A DNA stretch of 64,000 bases from Pseudomonas sp. 8AS (GCF_902506505.1 NZ_LR733406.1:2404826-2468825), one strand, 5' to 3'. Counted from the stretch's first letter, positions 19,331 to 29,332 are shown. Numbers and translations: made by a program. The notes: generated from the letters alone by a model not told the origin.

Positions 19331-21259
19331 TCAGGTACGGAACTGGCCGGTAAGTTCCTGCAGCGCGACACCCAGGCGCGCCAGGTTGGCGCTGGACAGC
19401 GTGGTTTGCTCACTGGCGGTGGCGCTTTGCTCGGCGATGTCGCGGATCTGGCTGATGCTCTCGCCTATGGTCTGAGCCACTAGGCTCTGCTGGGTGGTCG
19501 CGCTGGCGATCTGTTGATTCATCTGTTCGATGGTCGACACCGCTTGGGTTATACGTGACAGAGAGGCGCTGGCCTGTTCGGCCAGGCCAACGGTCGTCTG
19601 AGTGAGGGCACGGCTGTTGTTCATCTGTGCCACGGCCTGCTGCACGCCACGCTGCAGGTTGCTGATCAGGGTTTCGATTTCCTGGGTGGAGTCATCGGTG
19701 CGCATGGCCAACGCCCGCACCTCGTCGGCCACCACGGCAAAACCGCGCCCCTGATCGCCGGCGCGCGCCGCTTCTATCGCCGCATTCAGGGCGAGCAGGT
19801 TGGTCTGATTGGCCACGCTGCGAATGACCTCCAGCACGCTGCCGATATGACTGCTGTCCTGGTCCACCTGCTGGATGATGCTGGCGCAATGCTCCACTTC
19901 GCTCGCCAGGCCGCCAATCTGCGTCACGGCCTGGCGCACGATCGAGTCACCCTGGCGAGCCTGTTGATCGGCTTGTTGCGCCGCGCTTGAAGCCTGCTGC
20001 GCATTGCGCTCGACCTCCTGCACCGTGGCGCTCATTTGCTGCATCGCGCAGGCGGCCTGTTCGGTTTGCAGGCGCTGGGTTTGCACGCCCGCACAGGTAC
20101 TGGCGGTAATCGCGCTGAGCTCTTCGGCCGAGCTGGCAATTTGCCGGACACCGCTGCCGATTTGCCCGACCAGTTGACTGAGGCTCAGCCGCATACTGTG
20201 CATGGAGTTCAGCAGCTGGCCCAGTTCGTCATGCCGTTCCAGTTGTGTAGATTCGCTCAGATCTCCAGCGGCAACGCGCTGCGCAAAAGACACGGTTTGC
20301 CGCAATGGCCCAACGATAAGGCGCGAAATCAGCAGCGCTGCACCGATACCTGCGGCAATGGCGATGAGGCTGGTAACGCCAAGCACCGTGACCACTCGCC
20401 CACTGATTTGCAGCATGGCGAGCTCAGAACGCTGTTGGCCCTCGCTGGCCAGCTCCACGGCCCGATCCGCATGCACAAGCATGGCTGACTCGCTGGCCTG
20501 GCTGGCTTCGCCGGCCTGCAGGTAATGGGCAAACGCCTGCTGATACTGGTCCAGCGCCTGCAGCGCCATGGTCACATCCTGCTTGAGGGACTCGTCCAGC
20601 CAGTGCAGCAGATTCCGCGCCTCTGTATTGAGCTCCTCATGAACCCCGTTCCAGAGCTGCGGACTGTGCTCGATGGCGCGCAGTTCGAGCATGCGTTTAC
20701 TCACCCCCGAGATGCTCTGCGCGATGACCAGCGGATCGCCACCCCGCAACACCCTGGCCGCCAGGCCGGGGTCGCGGGCGGCGTTGTAGATGTCCATCTC
20801 GATATCGCCGAATTGCGCCGTGGCCAGGCTCGCGGCTTCGTTCATGGTGGTTCGAGCAACGCGGGCCTTATCCTGTTGCCGGGTGAAGTCTTCGAATTGC
20901 TGTAGGTAATCAGTGGCGGCTTGCGCCATGGCCTGCACGGGTGCTTGCTCGTCGAGAGGGGTGGTAGTCCTCATCCGGTCGAGCTTTTCCAACACCTGAC
21001 CCAGCTGCGTACGGACTTCTTGCGCAGCCTGTGTAATGCCCTTTAGCTCCAGCTCTTTTTCGGCCTGACGGGCTTGCTGAATGTGGCTGTTGATCTGCGA
21101 AAGCAGATCCGTCTGGCTGTGAAAGCTCATCACCGAGTTAATCGCATAAAAGCCGGTTATGGCCACCGCAATGGTCAAGACCAGCACTGTCGCGAAACCT
21201 GCAGCCAGCTTTTTGGCAACAGACAGGTCGGCACACTGGCGAGAAAGAGTGCTCAGCAT
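19331..21259 (-). CDS. Methyl-accepting chemotaxis protein, HBM-domain (McpS-like)
   Basis: A 642-residue canonical chemoreceptor. TM1 is at about 18-42, followed by a long all-helical periplasmic region (about 43-285) of the helical bimodular type, then TM2 at about 287-311 and a HAMP segment ([21 protein letters not shown]). The signalling hairpin contains [17 protein letters not shown]. Length and layout match McpS/McpQ receptors, which sense organic acids such as TCA intermediates. The ligand here is unknown. It separates the integrase remnant from the steroid genes. Confidence 0.88.
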   Translation of the reverse strand: MLSTLSRQCADLSVAKKLAAGFATVLVLTIAVAITGFYAINSVMSFHSQTDLLSQINSHIQQARQAEKELELKGITQAAQEVRTQLGQVLEKLDRMRTTTPLDEQAPVQAMAQAATDYLQQFEDFTRQQDKARVARTTMNEAASLATAQFGDIEMDIYNAARDPGLAARVLRGGDPLVIAQSISGVSKRMLELRAIEHSPQLWNGVHEELNTEARNLLHWLDESLKQDVTMALQALDQYQQAFAHYLQAGEASQASESAMLVHADRAVELASEGQQRSELAMLQISGRVVTVLGVTSLIAIAAGIGAALLISRLIVGPLRQTVSFAQRVAAGDLSESTQLERHDELGQLLNSMHSMRLSLSQLVGQIGSGVRQIASSAEELSAITASTCAGVQTQRLQTEQAACAMQQMSATVQEVERNAQQASSAAQQADQQARQGDSIVRQAVTQIGGLASEVEHCASIIQQVDQDSSHIGSVLEVIRSVANQTNLLALNAAIEAARAGDQGRGFAVVADEVRALAMRTDDSTQEIETLISNLQRGVQQAVAQMNNSRALTQTTVGLAEQASASLSRITQAVSTIEQMNQQIASATTQQSLVAQTIGESISQIRDIAEQSATASEQTTLSSANLARLGVALQELTGQFRT

Positions 21260-21360
21260 GATTCATTCCTTTTGGCCGGCAGATGGAGAAAGAGCAGATC
21301 GTCATGGGGGCGATACACCTGGCGCCAGGCGCCAAGTGCATAGGAATACAAAACCAGAAG

Positions 21361-21392
21361 CCCCTAAGCGCCACGGACAGGGCGCTTAGGGG
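21361..21392 (-). terminator. Strong stem-loop after the hsaDEGF-type operon
   Basis: CCCCTAAGCGCC at 21361-21372 pairs perfectly with GGCGCTTAGGGG at 21381-21392, six bases beyond the aldolase stop codon on the minus strand. Only a short T-rich segment follows in that direction. Confidence 0.75.
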
Positions 21393-21397
21393 GGCGA

Positions 21398-22432
21398 TCA
21401 GGTCGGCAGCGGCCCCTTGCGGCTGGCCAGCGTCAGCGCCAGGTCTTCGATCATGTCTTCCTGACCACCCACAGTGCCACGGCGACCCAGTTCGACCAGC
21501 AGATCGCGGGCAGGGATACCGTACTTCTGCTCGGCACGCTTGGCGAATAGCAGGAAGGAGCTGTACACGCCGGCATAGCCCAGGGTCAGGGCATCGCGGT
21601 CGAGGCGGATCGGATGGTCCATCATGGGCACCACCAGGTCCTCGGCGACGTCCATGATCTTGTACAGGTCGATGCCGGTTTCCACGCCCATGCGCTTGAG
21701 CACGGCGACGAACACTTCCAGCGGGGTGTTGCCGGCGCCGGCACCGAGGCCTGCCACCGAGCCGTCGATGCGCGCGGCGCCGGCCTCGATGGCCGCCAGC
21801 GAGTTGGCGATGGCCATGCCCATGTTGTGGTGGCCGTGGAAGCCGACCTGCACCTGCGGGTCCAGCTCGGCGCGCAGCAGGCCGATCTTCTGGCTGACTT
21901 CGTCGGGCAGCATGTAGCCGGCCGAGTCGGTGCAGTAGATGCAGTTGGCGCCGTAGCTCTGCATCAGGCGCGCCTGCTCCAGCAGTTTCTCGGCGCTGAC
22001 CATGTGCGCCATCATCAGGAAGCCGACGGTATCCACGCCCATCTTCGCCGCCATGCCGATGTGCTGTTCCGACACATCGGCCTCGGTGCAGTGGGTGGCC
22101 ACGCGGATGGTGGACACGCCGCAGTCGACCGCCATGCGCAGGTGCTCGACCGTGCCGATGCCCGGCAGCAGCAGGGCGGAAACCTTGGCCTGCTTGAGCT
22201 TGGGGATTACCGCGGCGAAGTATTCGGCGTCGCTGTGGGTGGGGAAGCCGTAGTTGACCGAGGCGCCGCCCAGGCCGTCGCCGTGGGTGATCTCGATCAG
22301 CGGCACGCCGGCCGCGTCGAGGCCGCTGGCCACTGCGACCATCTGCTCCAGGCTGATTTGATGGCGCTTGGCATGCATGCCGTCGCGCAGGCTCATGTCG
22401 TGCAGGGTGACGTGTTTGCCTTGCAGATTCAT
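21398..22432 (-). CDS. hsaF: 4-hydroxy-2-oxoacid aldolase (HsaF/TesG/DmpG type)
   Basis: A 344-residue DRE-TIM metallolyase that splits 4-hydroxy-2-oxohexanoate to pyruvate and propanal in steroid catabolism, or hydroxyoxovalerate in meta-cleavage pathways. The N-terminal [15 protein letters not shown] carries the catalytic Arg and metal-binding Asp; GFHGHHN supplies metal-ligand histidines. Last gene of a four-gene minus-strand operon, directly after the aldehyde dehydrogenase it normally complexes with for substrate channelling. Steroid assignment comes from the surrounding cluster. Confidence 0.92.
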   Translation of the reverse strand: MNLQGKHVTLHDMSLRDGMHAKRHQISLEQMVAVASGLDAAGVPLIEITHGDGLGGASVNYGFPTHSDAEYFAAVIPKLKQAKVSALLLPGIGTVEHLRMAVDCGVSTIRVATHCTEADVSEQHIGMAAKMGVDTVGFLMMAHMVSAEKLLEQARLMQSYGANCIYCTDSAGYMLPDEVSQKIGLLRAELDPQVQVGFHGHHNMGMAIANSLAAIEAGAARIDGSVAGLGAGAGNTPLEVFVAVLKRMGVETGIDLYKIMDVAEDLVVPMMDHPIRLDRDALTLGYAGVYSSFLLFAKRAEQKYGIPARDLLVELGRRGTVGGQEDMIEDLALTLASRKGPLPT

Positions 22433-22443
22433 GCTGTTGCTCC

Positions 22444-23352
22444 TTAGCGGACGGGCAGGGTCAGGTGGCCCAGCTGGGCCTGTTCAGCGAACATTTCCGC
22501 GGTGCGCAGGGCGGCGGCGGTCATGATGTCGAGGTTGCCGGCTGATTTCGGCAGGTAGTCGCCCAGGCCCTCGACCTCGACGAAGATGGACACGCGGTTG
22601 CCGTCGAACACCGGGCCGTTGATCAGCTTGTAGCCGGGCACGTAGCGCTGCACTTCCTTGACCATGTGCAAGACCGAGGCGCGGATCTCGGCCTGGTCCG
22701 GTTCGCCCGCGGTCAGGCAGTGGATGGTGTCGCGCATCATCAGTGGCGGCTCGGCCGGGTTGATCACGATGATCGCCTTGCCCTGCCTGGCGCCGCCGAC
22801 CTGCTCGATGGCGCCGGCGGTGGTGCGGGTGAATTCGTCGATGTTCTTGCGCGTGCCGGGGCCGACCGAGCGCGAGGATACGGTGGCGACGATCTCGGCA
22901 TAATCGACCGGCTGCACGCGCGACACGGCGGCGACCATGGGAATGGTGGCCTGGCCGCCGCAGGTAACCATATTGACGTTCAGCGCCAGGCTGGCGGCGT
23001 GCTGCTTGAGGTTGACCGGCGGCACGCAGAAGGGGCCGATCGCTGCCGGGGTGAGGTCGATCATCAGCACGCCCAGCTCGTTAAGCTTGCGGCTGTTCTC
23101 GGCATGCACATAGGCCGAGGTGGCGTCGAAGGCGACGCGGATATCGTCGTCCAGCACATGCGGCAGCAGGCCGTCGACACCTTCGGCAGTGGTCTTCAGG
23201 CCCAGCTCGCGGGCGCGCTTGAGGCCATCCGACTCGGGGTCGACGCCGACCATCCACACCGGTTCGATCCAGTCCGAACGGCACATCTTCATCAGCAGGT
23301 CGGTACCGATGTTGCCTGGTCCGATGATGGCGGCTCTAAGTTTCTTGCTCAT
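22444..23352 (-). CDS. hsaG: Acylating aldehyde dehydrogenase (HsaG/TesF/DmpF type)
   Basis: A 302-residue enzyme that turns propanal (or acetaldehyde) plus CoA and NAD into acyl-CoA. The Rossmann start is [16 protein letters not shown]. The catalytic Cys lies in [11 protein letters not shown], in the expected central position. It forms the channelling pair with the aldolase encoded 12 bases downstream. Full family length. Confidence 0.93.
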   Translation of the reverse strand: MSKKLRAAIIGPGNIGTDLLMKMCRSDWIEPVWMVGVDPESDGLKRARELGLKTTAEGVDGLLPHVLDDDIRVAFDATSAYVHAENSRKLNELGVLMIDLTPAAIGPFCVPPVNLKQHAASLALNVNMVTCGGQATIPMVAAVSRVQPVDYAEIVATVSSRSVGPGTRKNIDEFTRTTAGAIEQVGGARQGKAIIVINPAEPPLMMRDTIHCLTAGEPDQAEIRASVLHMVKEVQRYVPGYKLINGPVFDGNRVSIFVEVEGLGDYLPKSAGNLDIMTAAALRTAEMFAEQAQLGHLTLPVR

Positions 23353-23354
23353 GC

Positions 23355-24146
23355 TTACTCCTTGAACGACACCCGGGTGCTGCCCAGGCCATCGATGCTC
23401 AGTTCGAAACGGTCACCGGCGCGTGCCGGCTCCAGCGGTACCAGGGAGCCGGAGAGGATGATCTCGCCGGCCTTGAACGGGATGTCGTAACGGCCCAGGG
23501 TGTTGGCCAGCCAGGCCACGGCGGTGAGCGGGTTGCCCTGCACCGCCGAGCCCAGGCCTTCGCTCAGCGGCGCGCCGTTCTTGCTCACCCGCATGCGCAG
23601 GTTGGGCAGATCCAGCTCGCGCGGGTCGCGTTCCTCGCCGCCGAGCACGAACACCCCGCAGGAGGCGTTGTCGGCCACCGTGTCCTGGATGCGGATGCGC
23701 CAGTCGTGGATGCGCGAGTCGACGATCTCGAAGCACGGCAGCACGCATTCGGTGGCTTCCAGCACGTCGCCCTCGGTCACCCCGGGGCCGCTCAGGTCGT
23801 GCTTGAGGCGGAAGGCGATCTCGCCCTCGGCGCGTGGCTGGATCAACTTGTTGGCCGACAGGGAGATCTCGGCGCCGTTGGCGAACCACATCTGCTGGGT
23901 GATGAAGCCGAAGTCCGGCTGGTGCACGTCGAGCATGCGTTGCACGGCGGCCGAGGTGACCCCGATCTTCTTGCCCACCAGGCGATCGCCGGCGGCCAGG
24001 CGGCGCTGCAGGATGCCGAGGGAGATGTGGTAGGCGTCGTCGATCTCGATGCCCGGCCAGCGCTCGGTCAGTGGGGCCAGGGTGTGGCCCTGGCACAGTG
24101 CCTGGTACAGCTCGTCGGCGTGGCGGATACGCAATTCCTGGCTCAT
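23355..24146 (-). CDS. hsaE: 2-hydroxydienoate hydratase (HsaE/TesE/DmpE type)
   Basis: A 263-residue 2-keto-4-pentenoate hydratase family enzyme that hydrates 2-hydroxyhexa-2,4-dienoate released from ring A. Typical segments include ADGE-region equivalents [21 protein letters not shown] (metal ligands) and [11 protein letters not shown]. The start at 24146 makes an ATGA overlap with the hydrolase stop; a longer frame would run into the hydrolase. Two bases separate its stop from the next gene's start. Confidence 0.92.
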   Translation of the reverse strand: MSQELRIRHADELYQALCQGHTLAPLTERWPGIEIDDAYHISLGILQRRLAAGDRLVGKKIGVTSAAVQRMLDVHQPDFGFITQQMWFANGAEISLSANKLIQPRAEGEIAFRLKHDLSGPGVTEGDVLEATECVLPCFEIVDSRIHDWRIRIQDTVADNASCGVFVLGGEERDPRELDLPNLRMRVSKNGAPLSEGLGSAVQGNPLTAVAWLANTLGRYDIPFKAGEIILSGSLVPLEPARAGDRFELSIDGLGSTRVSFKE

Positions 24147-24970
24147 GCGGCGGCCTCCGCGAGGAAGGCCAGGCATTCCTGGTTGAAGCGTTCGCGATGC
24201 TCGACCATCACCCAGTGGCCGCAGCGGCTCAGCAGCAGGCAGCGGATATCACGGCAGCCCTGCATCAGGGTCAGCGCGCCGTCCACCGGGCAGAACTTGT
24301 CGTCGGCGCCCCAGAAGGCCAGTACCGGGCAGGCGATCTCGCCCAGGCGTGCGCTGAGGTCCGGCACCTGCATGCTGGTCAGCACGCAACGTGGCTGCTC
24401 GGCGACCACCGCGACCCGTTCGCGGATGGTTTCGTCGTCGATCTGGCTGGCGTCGAACAGCTGCAGCGTGAGCAGGCGGCGCATGCCGGCGGCGTCGTTG
24501 AGTTCACCGGCGGCGAAGGCCGCGCCCATCCGCTGGATGCCTTCCATGCGCTGGTAGTAGGCTTCCTTGGGCATCAGCGCGCCGGGCGCCATCAGGATCA
24601 GGCGGGATACCCGCTGTGGCTGCTCGAGGGCCATCTGCAGGGCGATGGCGCCGCCGAGGGAGTTGCCCACCAGCACGCAGCGCTGGATATCCAGGGCATC
24701 CAGCAGGTCACGCAGGGCGCCGACGAAGAAGTCCAGCGTGTAGGTGGTTTCCGGTTTGTCGGAAGCGCCGTAGCCGGGAAGGTCGGGGACTATCACCCGG
24801 TAGCCGGCGGCGGCGAACTGCGGGTAGTTCTGCTTGAAGTTGCTGTGGCCGCTGGCGCCGGGGCCGCTGCCGTGAATGAACACCACCGGCAGCCCGCTGC
24901 CGGCCTCGCGGTAGTGCAGGCGCAAGCCATCGGGCAGGGTCACGAAGTGCCCTTGCGGTAGCGTGTCCAT
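24143..24970 (-). CDS. hsaD: Meta-cleavage product hydrolase (HsaD/TesD type)
   Basis: A 275-residue alpha/beta-hydrolase that cuts the C-C bond of 4,9-DSHA, giving the C/D-ring propanoate and hydroxyhexadienoate. The oxyanion loop is HGSGPGASG, the nucleophile is Ser104 in GNSLGG, Asp lies in WGADDKF and His in CGHWVM. The start at 24970 has GGAG upstream. First gene of the operon, 57 bases from a GTCC-N4-GGAC site. Steroid specificity is inferred from neighbours. Confidence 0.92.
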   Translation of the reverse strand: MDTLPQGHFVTLPDGLRLHYREAGSGLPVVFIHGSGPGASGHSNFKQNYPQFAAAGYRVIVPDLPGYGASDKPETTYTLDFFVGALRDLLDALDIQRCVLVGNSLGGAIALQMALEQPQRVSRLILMAPGALMPKEAYYQRMEGIQRMGAAFAAGELNDAAGMRRLLTLQLFDASQIDDETIRERVAVVAEQPRCVLTSMQVPDLSARLGEIACPVLAFWGADDKFCPVDGALTLMQGCRDIRCLLLSRCGHWVMVEHRERFNQECLAFLAEAAA

Positions 24971-25027
24971 GGGACTCTCCTTGGCGGATTGGGGTGCCCG
25001 GATTATTCGGCGGCCCCCAGAGCGCAA

Positions 25028-25045
25028 CATCGTCCAACAGGACTA
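25028..25045 (-). promoter_or_regulatory. GTCC-N4-GGAC operator candidate between divergent units
   Basis: Read on the minus strand the site is TAGTCCTGTTGGACGATG. It lies 57 bases from the hydrolase start and 58 bases from the divergent SDR start, so one site may serve both. Five copies with this exact core and two degenerate ones are spread through the steroid cluster. Confidence 0.65.
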
Positions 25046-25103
25046 CGCGCGGCGCCGGCGCCACCGGCTAAGGTGGCGGCATCGACAACCGCAGGAGGGC
25101 GCC

Positions 25104-25877
25104 ATGGGCGATCCGCTGAATTTCACAGGCCGCGTGGTGCTGGTCACCGGCGGCGGCAAGGGCGTTGGCCGCGGCATCAGCCGGCGTTTCCTCGAACAGG
25201 GTGCCGAGGTGGTCATCTGCGGCCGCGAGGCACCCGCCGAGCTGCCCGAGGCCGCTGGCCGCCAGGCCTGGCTTGTGCCGTGTGACGTGCGCGAACTGGA
25301 GCAGTGCCAGCGCCTGATCGACGCCGTGGTCGAGCGTCATGGGCGCCTCGATGTGCTGGTCAACAACGCCGGCGGCGCGCCCCATGTCGAAGCGGCAACC
25401 GCCTCGCCGCGTTTCTCCGAGGCCATCATCCGCCTCAACCTGCTGGCGCCGCTCAACCTCAGCCAGCTGGCCAACCGGGTGATGCAGGCGCAGGACGAGG
25501 GCGGGGTGATCCTCAACATCTGCAGCGTCAGCGCCCAGCGTCCGTCGCCGGGCACCGCCGCCTACGGCGCGGCCAAGGCCGGACTGCTCAACCTGGGCCG
25601 CTCGCTGGCGGTGGAGTGGGCGCCCAAGGTGCGGGTCAACGCACTGGTCGCCGGCCTGATACGCACCGAGCAGTCGCACCTGCACTATGGCGATGAGCAG
25701 GGCCTGGCCCGGGTCGCTGCCAGCATCCCGCTGCAGCGCATGGCCGAGCCGCAGGACATCGGCGATGCCTGCGTGTTCCTCGCCTCACCGGCGGCCTCCT
25801 ATGTCAGCGGCGCCGAGCTGTGCGTGCATGGCGGTGGCGAGCGGCCGGCCTTTCTCGATGCCGCTCAAACCGGCTGA
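25104..25877 (+). CDS. SDR family oxidoreductase
   Basis: A 257-residue classical short-chain dehydrogenase. The cofactor motif is TGGGKGVG, NNAG is present and the active site is YGAAK. GCAGGAGG lies before the ATG. It is divergent from the hydrolase operon and shares its operator region. Cofactor binding follows GREAPAE, which suggests NADP(H). A steroid alcohol or ring-C/D hydroxyacyl substrate is likely, but the exact step cannot be assigned. Confidence 0.82.
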   Translation: MGDPLNFTGRVVLVTGGGKGVGRGISRRFLEQGAEVVICGREAPAELPEAAGRQAWLVPCDVRELEQCQRLIDAVVERHGRLDVLVNNAGGAPHVEAATASPRFSEAIIRLNLLAPLNLSQLANRVMQAQDEGGVILNICSVSAQRPSPGTAAYGAAKAGLLNLGRSLAVEWAPKVRVNALVAGLIRTEQSHLHYGDEQGLARVAASIPLQRMAEPQDIGDACVFLASPAASYVSGAELCVHGGGERPAFLDAAQTG

Positions 25878-26502
25878 GGCCGGCCCGCAGCCACTCGCCG
25901 CAGTCATCTACGAATTGGCCCTGGGCTTGCCGCGTGCGCAGGCCTGGACACATCTGCGCGACCTCGAACGCAGTGCCCACTGCCGGCCGGGACTGACTGG
26001 CTGCTTGGTGTTACCCGCTGGCGGCGAAGGTGTCGGCACTCGCCGTCGGCTGTTTCTGCGTAGCGGCAGTTGGTGCGACGAGCAAGTGGAGGCCTGGCTG
26101 CCCGGGCAGGGCTACCTCCTGCGTCTGGCGCCCAGCCTGCTGTTGCCCGCGGCCTGGCTGAGCTGCAGCCTGAGCGACCAGGCTGGCGGCTGCCGCCTGC
26201 AACTGTCCCTGCTATTCCGCCCGCGCATGGGCCGTCTCGGCCTGTGCCTGCTCGGCCCGCTGCTGGCTTTGCGGGTCCGGCGTATGGCTCTGCGTCTGGC
26301 AGCCTTGTGCCGCAGTGGGCAGATCCAGTCTGCGCCACTGCGGCGGCGTCAGGCTTGCCTGCTGCCGGGGCCTGTCGGTGGCGTGCTGACCCAGGGCCAG
26401 ACTGCGGCCTGGTTGCTGCCGGGGCAGGATGCCGAGGCCGTCGCCGAGCGGCGCATGTGGCTTGCCGAACGGAGGTCATCACCCAGTACCAGTACAGAAT
26501 GA
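25858..26502 (+). CDS. Small protein, possible SRPBCC/START-like fold
   Basis: A 214-residue protein whose start overlaps the SDR end by 20 bases, suggesting coupling. The N-terminal half (LGLPRAQAWTHLRDLERSAH, then VGTRRRLFLRSG) reads like the helix-strand start of a SRPBCC ligand-binding domain, a fold often used for hydrophobic ligands. No catalytic motif is seen. Codon usage fits the neighbours. The family call is tentative; the function is unknown. Confidence 0.55.
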   Translation: MPLKPAEAGPQPLAAVIYELALGLPRAQAWTHLRDLERSAHCRPGLTGCLVLPAGGEGVGTRRRLFLRSGSWCDEQVEAWLPGQGYLLRLAPSLLLPAAWLSCSLSDQAGGCRLQLSLLFRPRMGRLGLCLLGPLLALRVRRMALRLAALCRSGQIQSAPLRRRQACLLPGPVGGVLTQGQTAAWLLPGQDAEAVAERRMWLAERRSSPSTSTE

Positions 26503-26528
26503 ACAACGGGCCCGTAGGCCCGTTGTTC
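26501..26528. terminator. Bidirectional terminator between convergent genes
   Basis: GAACAACGGGCC at 26501-26512 pairs perfectly with GGCCCGTTGTTC at 26517-26528 around a four-base loop. It starts within the stop codon of the small protein gene and lies 13 bases from the stop of the convergent flavin enzyme. Confidence 0.85.
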
Positions 26529-26541
26529 AATCGCGCTGGCT

Positions 26542-27675
26542 TCAGGCCTTGGCTTGCTGCTCGCGGAAGTAGGGAATGACCTTCTCGCCGATGTTCTTCA
26601 GGGTTTCCAGTTGCGCCCACTGCGGCACGGTGCCCATCTGGCAGATGAACAGGATCTCGTCGGCGCCGGCGTCGATCAGGCGCTGCACATAGCCGATGCA
26701 GTCCGCCACGGTGCCATAGGCGTGGTTGGGGTTCATCATCGCCTGGGTCGGGTCGGAGAAGTCCACGGTCACCTCTTCGGAGGCGAAGCGCGACTTGATC
26801 ACCGCCTGGCCGTTGCCATCGACGAATGTGTCGTCCTTCCACTGTTCCGGATCCGGACGTTCGCCGCCGGCGTACCAGTAGGCCAGCGATTCCATGAAGT
26901 AGCGCTGGCCACGGATGCCGATGTGGCGGGCTTTCTCGTTATCGTCGAGGACGATGGCCGGGCACAGCGCGGCGATGTGGCGGTTGGGGCGGAAGCCCAC
27001 CTGGTTCTTCTCGTTACGGTTGTCCCAGGCCTCGTGGTAGACGGCCACCTTCTTGGCGATTTCCTCGGGGCCGCCGAAGCCCAGCACCAGCGCGCCCATG
27101 CCGCGGCCGCCAGCGTTCTTCAGCGATTCGGTGTTGGTGCAGGCCAGGTACATCGGCGGGTGCGGGTCCTGGTAGGGCTTGGGGTGAATCGGGCGCTTGG
27201 GGATCTGCACGAAGTCGCCGTGGTGCTCGATCTCGTCCTGCACGAACATCTTCGGGATCAGGTACATGGCTTCGTCGATCTGCGGCTGCAGGGTGGCCAG
27301 GTCGTAGCCGAAGGTGCCGGCCTCCTGCTGGGTGCCGCCCTTGCCCACGCCGAAGTGCACGCGGCCCTTGGATAGCAGGTCGAGGGTGGCGATGCGCTCG
27401 GCCACCTTGACCGGATGGTTCATCGCCGGCGGCAGGCAGACCACGCCGTGACCGATACCGATGCGCTCGGTCTTGCCGGCAACGAAGGCCAGCATGGTTT
27501 CCGGCGCGGACATGTGCGAGTAGTTGGTCAGGGCGGTGTGTTCCACACACCAGAAGGTATCGAAGCCGAGCTTGTCGGCCAGCACGGCCTGCTCGACGGT
27601 TTCGTCGAACACGCGGCGGTCGCCCTCGCGGGAGCTGTCGAGAGTCTGTGCTTCATAGATCAGGGAGAATTTCAT
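26542..27675 (-). CDS. LLM-class (luciferase-like) flavin-dependent oxidoreductase
   Basis: A 377-residue TIM-barrel flavin enzyme of the bacterial luciferase superfamily, using reduced FMN or F420-like cofactor. Typical segments are KLGFDTFWCVEH near residue 36 and HFGVGKGGTQQE. Members include alkane and Baeyer-Villiger monooxygenases. It lies beside the 3-HSA monooxygenase genes, faces its own degenerate operator (27763-27780) and could act on a steroid intermediate. No core step of the seco-steroid pathway is known to need it. Confidence 0.8.
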   Translation of the reverse strand: MKFSLIYEAQTLDSSREGDRRVFDETVEQAVLADKLGFDTFWCVEHTALTNYSHMSAPETMLAFVAGKTERIGIGHGVVCLPPAMNHPVKVAERIATLDLLSKGRVHFGVGKGGTQQEAGTFGYDLATLQPQIDEAMYLIPKMFVQDEIEHHGDFVQIPKRPIHPKPYQDPHPPMYLACTNTESLKNAGGRGMGALVLGFGGPEEIAKKVAVYHEAWDNRNEKNQVGFRPNRHIAALCPAIVLDDNEKARHIGIRGQRYFMESLAYWYAGGERPDPEQWKDDTFVDGNGQAVIKSRFASEEVTVDFSDPTQAMMNPNHAYGTVADCIGYVQRLIDAGADEILFICQMGTVPQWAQLETLKNIGEKVIPYFREQQAKA

Positions 27676-27762
27676 GCGCTAGCCCTTGTTGTTCTGGGTT
27701 ATGGATCCAGGCCGGCAAAGCCGCAGCCTTGAACGCATGGTCGGGGATGCAGGGCGTGGCGG

Positions 27763-27780
27763 AATCCCCCAAACAGACTA
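27763..27780 (-). promoter_or_regulatory. Degenerate operator upstream of the LLM-class gene
   Basis: Read on the minus strand the site is TAGTCTGTTTGGGGGATT. It keeps TAGTC, the central TTGG and the GAT of the cluster motif but loses the perfect GTCC/GGAC palindrome. It lies 87 bases from the start codon. The rest of the 255-base gap holds no gene. Confidence 0.4.
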
Positions 27781-27930
27781 CTCGGCTCGGTGCTGCGGCC
27801 GGGCAGCGATGGTTGCCGGTGGTGGATAAGAGGAGCCTTATCCACCTCGGATCGGTGCTGCACAAAGCACGACGCCCGCATTGGCGGGCGTCGTGGCAGG
27901 TTGCAAGGCATGAGCTCGTTGGCGTGAGCG

Positions 27931-29115
27931 TTAGAGGAAGAAGTCGCTGCTGTCCTGGCCCATGCTCACCGCGCCCAGGTTGAGTGCGTACTTGCCCGGG
28001 CAGTTGGCCACGTGCGCACGGCCGGTGTGGATGTCGCGGAAGGCGCGGTTCAGCCCGTGCTCGCGGAAAATGCTGGCGGCGCCGCTGTTGTACATCAGCG
28101 CGGCGACCGCCTGGGCGCATTTGTCCGGCACTATCGCCGAGTCGTAGCGCATCTTCACCCGTTCGGCCATGGTCAGTGGCTGGCCGTCGCGGGCGCGCTG
28201 CATCATCAGGGCGAAGTTGCGCAGCAGCACCGTCTTGCATTCGTCCACCGTGACCATGGCGTTGGCCAGGGCGGTCTGCGCGCCCGGATCCTGGACGATC
28301 TTGCGCCCGTCGTTGACCCCCACGCGCTGGCGGTTGACCTCGCCGAACAGGTCGATGGCGCCCTGCAGGGCACCGATGGTCGAGGACGACACGGCGCGCA
28401 CGAAGATCTGCCCGAATGGGATGCGGAACAGCGGCGCGGTATTCACCGCGTTGCCCGGGCTGTTCTGCATGAAACCATCAATGGATCTGTGCGTGCGGTA
28501 CTCGGGAACAAAGGCGTCCTCCACCAGCACGTCATGCGAGCCGGTGGCCTCCAGGCCCATCACATCCCAGTTGGCGAGCACGCTGTAGTCGTGGCGCGGC
28601 ACCAGGAAGGTGCGGTAGTCCGGCGCGCCGCCCGGCTCGGCCGGCGGTACCATGGCGCCGAGGAAGGCCCACTGGCAGTGCTGGCTGCCGGAGGAGAAAC
28701 CCCAGCGCCCGGACAGGCGGAAGCCGTCTTCGACGCGGGTGACCTTGCCCACCGGCATATAGGAGGAGGAGATCAGCACGCTGGAGTCCTCGCCCCACAC
28801 GTCCTGGGCGGCGCGGTCGTCGAACAGCGCCAGCTGCCAGTTGTGGATGGCCACAACGCCCAGTACCCAGGCCGAGGACATGCAGCCTTCGGCGAGGGTC
28901 ATCTGCACCTCGAAGAAGTCCTGTGGCTCCAGTTCATAACCGTCCCAGCGGGCCGGCTGGAGGATGCGGAAGAAACCGGCGTCGTGGAAGTCGCGCAGGG
29001 TCTCCTCGGCCAGGCGTCCGGCGCGGGCGGCCTGTGGCGCGCGTTCGCGCAGCACCGGCACCAGTTCGCGGGCGCGTTGCAGTAGACGCTGGCGGATCAG
29101 CTCTTTATCAAGCAT
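27931..29115 (-). CDS. hsaA: 3-HSA 4-monooxygenase oxygenase subunit (HsaA/TesA2)
   Basis: A 394-residue group D flavin monooxygenase with the acyl-CoA dehydrogenase fold. It hydroxylates the phenolic 9,10-seco steroid 3-HSA to the catechol 3,4-DHSA. Typical segments are QPARWDGYELEP, AEGCMSSAWVLGV, GRWGFSSGSQHCQW and the C-terminal FREHGLNRAFRDIHTGRAH. The start at 29115 gives exactly the family length. It is divergent from its reductase gene with a shared control region. Confidence 0.93.
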   Translation of the reverse strand: MLDKELIRQRLLQRARELVPVLRERAPQAARAGRLAEETLRDFHDAGFFRILQPARWDGYELEPQDFFEVQMTLAEGCMSSAWVLGVVAIHNWQLALFDDRAAQDVWGEDSSVLISSSYMPVGKVTRVEDGFRLSGRWGFSSGSQHCQWAFLGAMVPPAEPGGAPDYRTFLVPRHDYSVLANWDVMGLEATGSHDVLVEDAFVPEYRTHRSIDGFMQNSPGNAVNTAPLFRIPFGQIFVRAVSSSTIGALQGAIDLFGEVNRQRVGVNDGRKIVQDPGAQTALANAMVTVDECKTVLLRNFALMMQRARDGQPLTMAERVKMRYDSAIVPDKCAQAVAALMYNSGAASIFREHGLNRAFRDIHTGRAHVANCPGKYALNLGAVSMGQDSSDFFL

Positions 29116-29196
29116 CTGTGGTTCTCCTCTGGGCGCCCCGGTGCGGGGCTTTGGCAGGCCATCGCCGGCGATTGCAGCAGGCGCCGGCAGGCGCGA

Positions 29197-29214
29197 CATC
29201 CCTCAAACGGACCA
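29197..29214 (-). promoter_or_regulatory. Degenerate operator upstream of hsaA
   Basis: Read on the minus strand the site is TGGTCCGTTTGAGGGATG. It retains GTCC, central TTTG and GATG of the cluster motif. It lies 81 bases from hsaA and 45 bases from the consensus site that serves the divergent hsaB. Confidence 0.42.
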
Positions 29215-29259
29215 TATGCCGCTGCGCGCGCAAGGCCGCGCCCGGGTGCCTACAGGGCC

Positions 29260-29277
29260 TAGTCCCCTTGGACGATG
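29260..29277 (+). promoter_or_regulatory. GTCC-N4-GGAC operator upstream of hsaB
   Basis: TAGTCCCCTTGGACGATG, a consensus copy 55 bases before the hsaB start. Confidence 0.68.
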
Positions 29278-29332
29278 TTGGCATTGCGCGGCGCGGCAAG
29301 AATCGGTTCCAGCTCAACAAGAGGGCCATGCC

